Source of the DNA: Tetracentron sinense
Lineage: Eukaryota > Streptophyta > Magnoliopsida > Trochodendrales > Trochodendraceae
Length of the DNA stretch: 64,000 bases
Reading direction: 5' to 3'
Assembly: GCA_015143295.1 (NCBI GenBank)
Contig: CM026562.1
Span: 7,530,041-7,594,040, forward strand
Part shown: piece after piece, positions 34,301 to 46,300 of the stretch
Layout: each line of letters begins with the position of its first letter
Position numbering within the stretch: position 1 is the first letter of the stretch
Program-made: the position numbers and the translations under genes
The notes under the pieces: generated by a model
Database searches by the model: none
Told to the model about the DNA's origin: nothing
What the model saw: only the letters and a program-made list of their open reading frames with translations

Positions 34301-37300
34301 CTAATTACAAGTATGCCATAATAGACTACCAAAGAAAGATATATCCCTATGCTATAGTGTAACAGGGTGTAGCATATGATTACACAGATGAAAGATAATA
34401 TTCTATACTCCCCCTCAAGCTGGTATGCAGATATTATAAATACCGAGCTTGCCAATAATCTTAGTTAACCGTGTGCTGCCAAGACCCTTGGTCAAAATAT
34501 CAACAAGCTGATCATGTTTTAAAAAATGGAGTGCAAATGAGCCCTGCCTGTCTTCAATTGCTCCTTGATGAAGTGTGTCCACCTCAATTTGTTTGGTTCT
34601 GTCTTGTTGAACTGGATTGTGTGCAATGTTAATTGCTGCCTTGTTGTCATAATACAACTTTATAGGCCCATGAATAGGGAGCTTCAGGTCGGTCAAAAGG
34701 ATGTGAAGTCACAGAATCTCACACAATCCATGAGTCATAAACTGGAACTCTGCCTTTGCACTAGATCTGACAACCACAGACTGCTTCTTGCTTCTCCACA
34801 TGATGATATTACCACCAACAAACTTATGATAACCAGAAGTGGAGCGCCTATCTCATACGGATTCAACCCAGTTTGCATCAGTGAAAGCTAGATTACCAGT
34901 ACGAGCATACAACAGAGCTTATCCTGGAGCCGATTTGAGAAATCTTAGAATCCTATAAACCGCATCTAAGTGTGTGGAGGTAGGCGCATACATGAACTGG
35001 GTCAAACGCTGACCGCATACGCAATATGAGGACGCATGAGTAAGAGATATATCAGTCTTCCTACAAGTCTCTGATATCTCAAACTTCTCACCAGTGTCTT
35101 CACCAAGCTTATGGTTGGGGTGTCCAAGTCTTAATTTAAGAAACAAGACTCCTAATATTTATGGTTGATGTATTTGCTTTATTGATTAGTTTTGTAGTCT
35201 GTCAGATTTTTTTAGGCGTTTATTTTTACTTTGGTGTTTCTAGGTTCCGGTTCACCCACTTGTTAACCGGTTCGTCTGCCTGGTTGTGTTTGTGGGCCGT
35301 GGCTCTTGTATCTCTCACATATTTATATATTCTGATTTTACCAATTAAACAATGCTGCATATCACCTATATCAGCAAACCAAATTAAAACTTTTGCTTAA
35401 ATTTACGAAAACCATTATTACATGTTCGCAGTTCGGAGTCAAATGAAGGAGCTTTTGTTGGACATCTTTCAAGGCATACAGGACCTGTGAGTTTCCCTGC
35501 TTTTGAATTTTGTCTGCATGCTCTCGAACACTGCTGTTATATCTCTCGGAAGTTTCATGATTGTTCCATATGCTTGCTTCTGTTCTGACAGGTTCGGGGT
35601 CTTGAATTTAACACAATTACACCAAATCTACTTGCTTCCGGGGCCGATGAAGGTGAAATCTGCATCTGGGATCTGGCAAAACCAGCAGAACCTACTCACT
35701 TCCCACTTCTCAGGGTATTTAGAAATTATCTGATGTTTGATAGATATGAATTCTGACGTTCATGCTCCAAATGCTTTCCTTATGAACAAATTACCTTATA
35801 AGCATGCTCTTCAAACTGTAAATTGCTAATTGTAATGAAGTTTACTGTTATCTGGTTACCATTGATTCCATCTCGATGTGATTCTCATTTATACAAAGTT
35901 ATTTTGGAAGTTAGACTGTTATCATATTTCTTTTAAGTGTCATTCTTGCTTTGGAATCTTGCAATGCATATGGCTATGATAAAAATTCTTTTTTCCTTTA
36001 TAGTCTCTCCCCCCACCCCTACAAATTTTGCTGAGGCATTTGACACAACTTGTGAAAACTTCATGCAGAGCAATGGATCTGCTGCTCAAGGTGAAATTTC
36101 TTTCTTATCATGGAACAGAAAGGTCCAACATATATTAGCATCCACTTCATATAATGGGACAACAGGTGACTAAATTTCGATACACCTACTCAGTATTTAC
36201 ATGTTATTTTTATTTAATCTGGAACTCATTTTTTTATACATTTCCAGTGGTCTGGGACTTAAAGAAGCAGAAGCCAGTGATAAGGTAAATTGCTTGCTAT
36301 TAACTGTGAAGTGTTTTGGGAATTTATTTGTCATACGATCCATATGGTGAATGAGATAACCTGACATGATCTTTGTGTATTGACAGTTTTGCAGATTCAA
36401 GTAGAAGGCGGTGCTCTGTTTTGCAGTGGAATCCTGATGTCGCTACTCAGCTCATTGTTGCATCCGAAGATGATAGTTCACCTTCTCTAAGAGTAATGTT
36501 TTTAGATAGTTCTTTAAAAAAAAATATAATTTATAAAAATAATGTATGTTAGATTGAGTGATTTTTGATGGTATTTATACAGCTTTGGGATATGCGGAAC
36601 GTAATGTCACCAGTGAAAGAGTTTGTGGGGCACACTAGAGGTCTGGTACCTGCCACAACTACGCTTCATTTCCTCTTCTTCTTTTTGCAACTGTTAATGT
36701 TAAAGAGGACACATACTGGTCAAAAAAAATGTTATAGATGGCACTTGTAATTTGGACTGTACTTTTTAAATATGAGTTATACGTTTTTAGATTTTTTTTT
36801 TTTTTATCAATAATAGAAAAATGATTAAATAGGAGAAAAGGATACAAAAGAGAATGAAGAGATGAAAACATGTTTGCACTATATTGATGAATGCTTTTCT
36901 TTTGAATTTGGACTCTTTTAAAAAGAATGGTCTCTCCATAAATTTTGGACGAATGAGTTCCATAGTCTCTTATTAATTTTTACTTGTTGTAATGATCTCA
37001 CTTTACCGTAAGTTTCTTGATCATTTATTTTTTGGATGCTCTGTTTTTTAATTGTCATAATTAAAATTCTTTTGAGCATTTTATTAGCCATGAAGCCCTT
37101 GGTAGATTCGCATCTTTATTTGTGGGTGTTACTGACTAAAGCAAAAGCTTTTGCTTCCACGCTACATTTTCTCTGGTGCATATTTGCATGGCTTCATACT
37201 TTCTATAAATTCCATACCATTTGTTGTTGCAGAATTGTTCCCCATCTTACCTTGTTTAGATGTTAATTATAACACATTTTCTTTTTGTTTTTATAGTTTT

Positions 37301-40300
37301 TTGATTTTGCTATATCATCTTTGGTTGTATTTATCTTTTATGCCAGGTGTAATTGCAATGTCATGGTGCCCTAACGACAGCTCCTACTTGCTTACTTGTG
37401 CTAAAGATAATCGAACTATTTGCTGGGACACGGTTACTGGGGAGGTAATGAAATATCCTAACTGGCTTCAACATTCCTTCCATTAGTTGTGTTGTTGTCT
37501 TCTTGATGTCAAACTTTTTTTTTTCCTGTAAATATAACTTGTTTTTTTATGATTGTTTCATGATTAGCTTTATTTTCTAACATTGCAATGCTGCTTTTGG
37601 TATTCATTTTGGTGCAGATTGTCTGTGAATTACCAGCAGGCACCAACTGGAATTATGATATTCACTGGTATCCAAAGATACCGGGTGTTATATCAGCTTC
37701 TTCATTTGATGGAAAGATTTGCATTTATAATATTGAGGTATGACCATTCTGTATTTTGTTGACGGTTCCTTATAGAAGAATCTGCTTATTGACTTCCTAG
37801 CTTTTCCATACCAAGATTTAAACTTACAAAATAACATGGGTAATGGTGGTGGAATTCTTTATTCACTGTTACCATGGTTATAGTGGCTGTTATGATATTG
37901 CGTTGTCCAATACAAAGATATTATTAACTTGTTAGATAATATTATTGAGATAATGTGAGCACATTATAATGGTCCAAAAAAAGGGATAACGACCTTCACC
38001 AGGTAATGGATAATAAAGTAAAGGCCATTATTTTAGTCACCCTTTTTCTACTTCTATAACCAAACAAGGCATGCCCTAAATTGTTATAATGCCCTTATAG
38101 ACTTATAGTGCTAAATGCATTATGTAATATGTATAGCTTCATCAGGTAATTAGTACACTTCAAAGAAAAACTCCTCCAATCTTTGGCCCCATTTCGTAGA
38201 GTTAATGGCATATTACACTGACGGATGAAAGGTGACATCACATTTGGGTAATCTGAGACAGAAAAATCCTTGGTAGAACGTATTTTTTGGCATCCATTTT
38301 TCTCATAGGTCCTCAAATCAGGAGCTGCATCATGTATTTTGTAATGCCCCGAACCCGCGCCTAGGGAATCAAGTTCCGAGACGCGTGTCCGTTCGTCAAA
38401 TCATGCAAGCGGAAGACTTTACCAGCGAAAATGCGGAAAATTTAAACATTTATCAGATGCTCCTAAAAAGCAAATAATATCTATCATCACAATAGCCATC
38501 ATACAAACCATATACCTGTATTATTTACATCAAGTTTGTTTTACAAAAGTAGGCGCCTCTATCACGTCGGGTACAACTTGTACAAGCTTCCAAAATGTCC
38601 AGTTGGACTTTTCACTTGCTGGTCAGCAGCTCCGAGATCTGCTGACATAAAAAGTCAGTGAGCTATGAAGCCCAATAAAGCCACAATCCTTTTAAACAAT
38701 ATTCCACATAATAACACGTATCAATAATGATATAATAAACAGTTCAATTTGCATGTTACAATAAAATAGAACAGTATATATTAAACTGTGACCCAAGGTC
38801 ACTTAGGGTTACGTCACCCTAACCGAGGTTCCCGACCTCACATTACTTTCCAATTATGAGATTCAGTTATGAATGTATTATATTACCAAGTTATCGTTTC
38901 GATCATCAATCATGTTTCATTTCGAATCCTGAGACTCTATTAATTGGCCACAACCCACAAATGTTCAGCTTAAAGTCTCTAAATCCTAACCATAATACAT
39001 TGAGTCATTTTGACTCACCACGCTGTTCCGGCTTTCACCCGAACACGACCAAACCTTGGGTATACCAACCCAACTCACCTGGAATCCGACGATTCCATAC
39101 CGAACCATGAGTCCACCAACTCAGACAAATACACAAACCCTGAGTATACCAACTCAGACCACTTCGTATCCGAAGCTTACACACATAACATGGGCATTCA
39201 CCCAATAAGGACAATACTTTTCCATTCAACTGACTGGCAACATCTACCGTGTATTCGCCGTCATCGCCCTGGGTATCAGTCAAGAAGGAACCCCGACTAA
39301 CCTGCCTACCGTCATCTTCTGGCTAGTCTACGGAGGAACTGCGACATCTATACCAATGCCGACATCTCCTGACGTTCCACCAAGAAGGGACCCTGATAGA
39401 CACGGTGCCGACATCTTCTGACCCACCCAGAGAAGAACCCCGAACTATAAACTATCTGATGTTCAGCCACTTTAAACTCCCTACGACTCCGACATCTCCT
39501 GACTATCAGTCACGGAGGAACCACGGGCCATGCAGGACACTGCCACTCCTGACCTAGTCCAAGGGGCACCACAGACGACCTAGACAAACAGACCGACATC
39601 TCCCGACTATCAGTCACGGAGGAACCCTGGGTCTTACTGGACACCGTCTCTCCTGACCTAGTCTAAGAGGAACCACGGACTATACTTAACCCTGGTTAGA
39701 TTTTCTAACCCCAGGTTAACCCCAGTTAACCCAAGCTTCGCTTGATTAACTGAAATACTTGGGCCTCGCGCCCGTGAACCAACTCCGGTAGCACACCGTC
39801 TCGTTAGGGAGTGTTTTCAGGCTAATGGATGTCTCCATAGCCTTATACGACCTGCAAAACAACTTTTTGTTACCCTAGAGTGATGATACAATTTACCCGG
39901 GACCCGATCTGGGTCCCTGATGGTCCACATAAAATCACATCATATAGGGGGTCCGACCCTTTTTCCATCCACACTATTCACACAGTGAGCCTAAATCTGG
40001 GGTTTTGACACCCGAGACCGAGGGCTATACCCCTCTACTCATTTTTCACGCGCATCCAACCCTTTCACACATCACATAGGGGTCTTCGACCCTTTTTCCT
40101 TCACACCAACAAACATGTATATACTTTAGATAACATAATATAGCAAAATAAGGGGAAAAAGAGAAGAAAAGAGAGGGGTTTTACCTGCTTCACGTGTTTC
40201 GAGGCGTCTAGAGCCAAAACGGACACCGCCAACGCGCTCGGAAGGATGATCAACCCTAAGGTAGAGCGCATGCAACTTTCTCTCTCCATTTTCTCTCTCT

Positions 40301-43300
40301 ACTTTTTTCTCTCTCTACACGCCAAACGAGACGCCGGAGAGAAAATCAGACGCCGCCAACACGTCGGGGACGTCGAAAAACCCCAAGGGGACCTCCCTTT
40401 CCCTTTCTCTCTCTTCCTTTCTCTCTCCTCTTTCTCTCTCTTCCTTTCTCTCTCCTCACTTTCTCTCTCTAAAACATGCTGTGGCAGTTACTCCCCCATT
40501 GTTGCAAACCGTGAGTATAAAAGGGGCTGCCCCCTATTTATAATTCAAGGGTCATATGCCATGCACATGACCACCATTAATGGTCCCGTTGACCAAGTCA
40601 ACGGGTTGACCATTTGACTATTCTTCCGTATTTTTTCGCCTATACGGCCTTTGAAACCCTACTTCATGATGCCCAATTACGAAGAAACTTCAAGTGACTG
40701 AACTAGGGACAGTCCGACACCTGTTGTAAAAATTTCAGGGAAAAATACTGAGTTTTGACAGTCAAAAGTAAGTCTGGACGAAAACTGCAAAACCCACTAA
40801 TTTCCTGATTTCAAACACAAAACAGGCCGCCGTTTCTTCGTTTGAGATAATTAACTGCCGAGACGATAGACATTAGTCCCCACGGCCGACCGACACGCAT
40901 TAGTGCCAACCATACGGATTTCTATTAGGATCTCCAACAGATATTGAGTCCTACTTAATTTCTGGAAATATGAAAATTTCCCTTTTTCTCAATTTTATCA
41001 CACATAATGGCCCCGCGGTCCCGCAAAATGATACCTGACGGAACCGATACGGTAGGGGTGTGTCCCGGTAGTCGACCGGCACACTGTGTGCGATTTTTGT
41101 CAAAAGATACTGAGATTTCCTCGGTGCACTTCAATCCCGAGCAAAATCCACTTTTAATTATTAACTAATTAACCTCCATTAAGGACCCATAAACACATAA
41201 TTTTATTATATTAAAATTCCTGGTCGTTACATATTTCCTTTGTCTAACAAAATTTCCTAGTTATTTCACTTGTCTCACTTGTCATTATTTTATCTCTATG
41301 TGGGAGATCATATTTTTGTCTAGTGTACCTTCTACTATAGTAGAATCTAACCATATATGCATATGTAGGATTTTTGTAAAAGAATGAATGTTAGACGCCA
41401 ATGAGGTATATAATTTATACCCATGGATTTATTAATAAAATAATTTTAGGGATTAGGTCAAAATTTCAACTTTCAAATGGAAATGTATTTTTCCAATATT
41501 AAAATTTTATAAATTCTACATTTCTACTATATTAAAACATTACCACAACCCAAATGTTTGGCAAAAAAGTCTCATATTTTAGTCTTCAAAAATATTTTCA
41601 TCTATAGGGTTAAAAAGTCAACTAACAATTTAAAAGTTCAACATACATTTAAGCTTATAATTTATTGTTGTAATTCAATACATTCTTATTTAATTAATTG
41701 AATGTAAGGTTTTAATATCAAGATTGCATTTCTTATACTTTGCTAAGTGACTATAGTTTGTGCTTTTTGTACATGTTTATTATCACACATGCGTTTTTTA
41801 ACTTCTAAAATTCTTAATTCTCATATGTATATTTTTAAATGTAGTTGGAGACCTTTATTTAATTTGTTTTTACCTTATATTTGCATTAAAAAAATTTTTA
41901 TTCAAGATATCCAAAATTTTCCTTACGTATCTTGATTTTTTTTGTCTTTTCGTTGTATTCATCTGATACGGTCCAATACGTTGATACGTATCCAATTTTG
42001 GACTTACTGATACAACACCCGATACCGATATTTTGAACTATAACATGGTTTAAAATTTCGGTACGTATAGGTCGATACGTATCCTGTTTGGAGCTAGCCG
42101 GTACACTAGTAAGTTGAGAAAAAAACTCTCCTGTATCGGGCCGATATGCCCAATACAGGAGATATTTTAGTTAAATTTTCTCCTTCTATTTATACTAGGA
42201 TTCACAACACAAACCCGATATGCACAACTTATTTACATAAAATATTATTTAAGTAAATATAAACCCCCATTTGAATTCAATTAAATTTATCCTGGTTCCA
42301 AATTCCTGAAAAATAAAAGGTCAACTTTCTAGTGCAATAACAATTCCTCTTTTTAGTGCCTTTTAGAGATTAGGTCAAAATTTCAATTATCAAATGGCAA
42401 GGTATATCTTAAATATTAAAATTTTATAAATTCTAGTATATAAAAATACTACCAAAACCCAAAAGTTCGACAAAAAAAGTCATATTTTAATCTTCAAAAA
42501 TATTTTCATTTACAGGATAAAAAAAATCAACCAACAACGTAACAGTTCAGCATAAAAAGATTTACATTCAAGCTTCTAATTTATGGTTGTAATTCAATAA
42601 ATTCTTATTTAACTCATTGAATGTAAGGTTTTAATATATCTAAATTGTATAGGAAATAAGAATGTATAGGAAATAGTACAATCATGGACTAGGCTAGTCA
42701 TACCTCACTTATCAGCATGCGCGCTTTTTTTAACTTATAAAATTTTTAACTCTCATATGTATGGTTATAAACATAGTTGGAGACCTTCATTTCGTTTGTT
42801 TTTAGCTTCTATTTGTATTAAAAAAAGTTTTATGCAAGATATTTAAGTTTTTCCTTGCGTATCCAAGCATTTCTTTAGGCAACCAAAATTGTCCGCTGAA
42901 TCCATCCGATACGGTCCAATACGCTGATATGTATCCTGTTTTGGACTTACCGATATGGCACTCGATACCGATATTTTGAACCATGTGGCTAGAAATACTT
43001 GGTACTCTATCATAGCATTAGTCTTGTCTCGCCCAAAATGTCCTCCAATCCACCACCATGCATATCTTGGGTGATACTTTTTCGTAGTGAACGATCTGGT
43101 ACACATAGTTGACTGACCTTGAAGAGGAATTTATCATGTAGTACATACATTCCTTGTTGTCCAATAGTACAAATAGTACAATCCTTCTAAATCAAACTAA
43201 AGAAAGGATCAGTGGGATGCAAGTCTTCGAAGTAATTGAACCCAACGAGAGTTGTAGACATGCTGTTCAGCAACATGGTTCTTCTATTAAGTGTGTCTGC

Positions 43301-46300
43301 GACCTTCTTGTTGGTTCTAGATTTGTGCCTTAACACAAAGTAAACTATGATATGCTTTAAAGCTTCATGATTCAAGAACAAAACAGTAGCAGATAATGCC
43401 TCCAATGCCTCAAAAATTGAATAATGACGTCAAACTTCTGATCATTAGTGTTGTATCTCTTGCGTGTCTCATTCAATTTCTCGCTGTAATAAAACACTGA
43501 TTGCCCCTCTTGGCTAAGAACAACTCAAATTCCAACACTTGAAGCATTGCATTCAACTTTAAACACTTTGTCAAAATTAGGCGAAGCAAGAACATGCGCT
43601 ATACATTGTACACATCTTTTGCTTGATCAATTGAAAGCTATCTTCAGCTTCCTTGTTCCACTCAAATTTTCCCTTCTTTATACAATCTGTTACTGGTTTT
43701 TTTATATCGGTTATACAATCTGCCACTGGTGCAATAATAGTGCTGAAATTAATAAAGCACCAATATAATGTCGCTAAACCATGAGAACTGCATACTTTTC
43801 CAACCATAGTTGGCGTGGGCCAACTTCTAATTGCTTCAAATCTACTTTCATCCACTTGAATGCCATTTGCACTCACTACATAACCCAAAAACAATAACGA
43901 ATAGGTGACAAACTGACACTATTTAGATTAACATAGAGCTTTTCCCGGCATAGAACCTCCAGTACTTCCCTTAGGTGCTGCAGTTGGGCTGTAAATAGAA
44001 TCTCATCAAAATACACCACTGCAAATTTTTCAATAAACGGTTTCAAAACTTGATCTCTTAGACGCATGAAAGTGCTGGGTGCATTCAATAAACCATAGGG
44101 CATCACCATCCATTCATATAGACATTTTGTTTTAAAAGCAGTCGTCCATTCATCACCTTCTCGGATTCGTATTTGGTGATAACCATTCTTGAGGTCTATC
44201 TTTGAAAACTCCTATGCTCCATGAAACATAGCAATCATATCATTTAATCGGGGGTATTTGGAAGCGATACTTAACGATTATCTTGTTTATTGCTCTGTTG
44301 TTCACACCATAGTTACCAAGTCGTGAAGCGAAGCTCAAAAAATATTTAGGAAATGGGAAGCGAGAAATAGATATAGGTGCATCATTCTCATTATGTTAGG
44401 ATGACCAATTATACCTCAAATTTTATTTTATATGAGATATTTGTAGAGAAGTAGGTGCCTTAAGGTATTAGGTTTCAATTCAACAATACTTGCCTAGGAT
44501 ATATGTTGTAGGCTTTAGACTAAAGCTATCCCATTACTTCCTAAATAGGAAATTCATAATCCTCTTGACCACTAAATAAGAAGTGAGTGGGAGCGAGTCT
44601 GGAAACGAGCTTCCTGGGAAGCGAGCTTCCCACCTTGTATATAGCTTCCCGACAACTATGGTTCACACACATTTTACATGTTCCGCCTTTCTTTGGAGTC
44701 AAAAGAGCTGGTACTGCACAAGGGCTCTTGGATTATCTAATAAACCATTTAATATAACAATTCTTCTACTTGCATTTGGAGATCCTCATGCTTTTTTTGG
44801 CTCATTTGGTAATGCGGCGAGTTAGGTAGGCTAGCACTAGGCACCGAATCAATATCTTGTTGTATACTTCTCATAATGGGCAGTCTATTAGGTAATTCTT
44901 CAGGAACTACCTCTTCAAATTCTTTTAGTAAAGGCTCCAGTTCAACTGGTAGAGTTGGTTGCTACTTGTCTGTAATCTCTTTCACCGTTAAAACATAGGC
45001 CATTCCAATGTCTTTAGACTCTTTCAAGAATTGTTGGGCAGTCAAATCAGTTTGTTCAAATTCTTTTAGTAAAGGCTCCAGCTCAACTGGTAGAGCTGGT
45101 TGCTGCTTGTCCTTAATCTCTTTCACCATTAAAACATAGGCCATTTCAATGTCTTTAGATTCTTTCAAGAATTGTTGGGCTGTCAAATCAGTTTGTTCCT
45201 CATTACTTTTGGACTTGGGAAACTCTTCATCTTTCATGGGACAAGAAAAACTTCCTCCCCGTCTTTGTAAAAGGCATAGGTGTTCTTGTCGCCAAGGTGA
45301 ACAGTCCGTCTATCAAATTTCCATGGCCGGCCCAACAATAAATGGCAAGCCTCCATTTCCACCACATTACACAATACTTGATCAGAGTAGTTTTTACCAC
45401 TTGAAATTGAAATGTAACATTGTTGAGTAACTTGTACTTCGTCTCCTTTTTTGAACCGGGTTATCCACTATGGCTTGGGATGGGTCTGGACCTTACTATT
45501 TAGCTTGGTCACCATTTCTTTGGAGACTAATTATTTACTACTGCTTCCATTAATAATGATGTGCATATTTGTCCTCCCAACGAATACCTTGTCTTGTCTT
45601 GAAAATGTTGTTGTGTAATGCCTTTGTAGCCTTAGGAGTCAACATAGCTCGTCGTACTACAAGGTTGGAAGATATTGATAGTCATGTGTCACTTCTTGTT
45701 CTTGAAAATCCAACCATTCATCATAGATCGTGTCATCAAATTAATCATCATCATTCTCGATCATGTGTTTTTCATTTTCAAAGGCTAAATTGCTGGCCGT
45801 TTTTCGGCTATCAGAAGATTTATGTCATTCTTTCCCACACTTGTAGCAAATTATTTTGGACCCCACAAATTGGGATGATATGCCATTTGTTCCGATATTG
45901 GTGCTAGGAGAGGATGAAGACTTATCAGGTGGAGAAATATGTCTGAATCTATAGTTGCAGGATGAGAGGGTTGTTCACCTCCTTGTTCTCAGCTGCAGCA
46001 GACTCAGATGATGAGGATACACGAGACAAATGAAGAGAAGAAGCATTTTCAACAAGGGACGAAACAATAGACAAAAGTTGAAGAAGAGCGCCTCTTTATT
46101 ACTACTCTCTGACGAAGAAAGCTCGAGAAGAAGGGAACATACTAAAAAAAGGAGACATTAATCGAGGCAGATCATTTACCCGTATCTGAATCAAAACATT
46201 TATACCCTTATGGGTGGAGGAATAACTCAGAAATTGACATTTGACAGACTTCAGATCCAGTTTTAGAGCGATTTGGACCCATAATATGGACAAAAACATA

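Larger units (their letters stand above)
42986..45960 (-). pseudogene. Degenerate Gypsy (Ty3) pol: protease, RT, RNase H, integrase start
   Basis: From right to left on the minus strand: a protease-side segment ([20 protein letters not shown]), a linker with a duplicated 47-residue unit ([13 protein letters not shown]...), RT ([62 protein letters not shown]), then [15 protein letters not shown], RNase H (LNHEALKHI.., [18 protein letters not shown]) and the integrase N-terminal region ([14 protein letters not shown]). The RT catalytic YFDD reads YFDE (about 44002-44013). The frame is broken many times, and a MITE at 44308-44660 splits the RT. It is clearly dead. Confidence 0.85.

Noticed and set aside
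40246..40617. 123-residue ORF with Ser/Leu/Phe repeats
   Set aside because: Translation of the CT-rich stretch of the solo LTR at 38340-41231.
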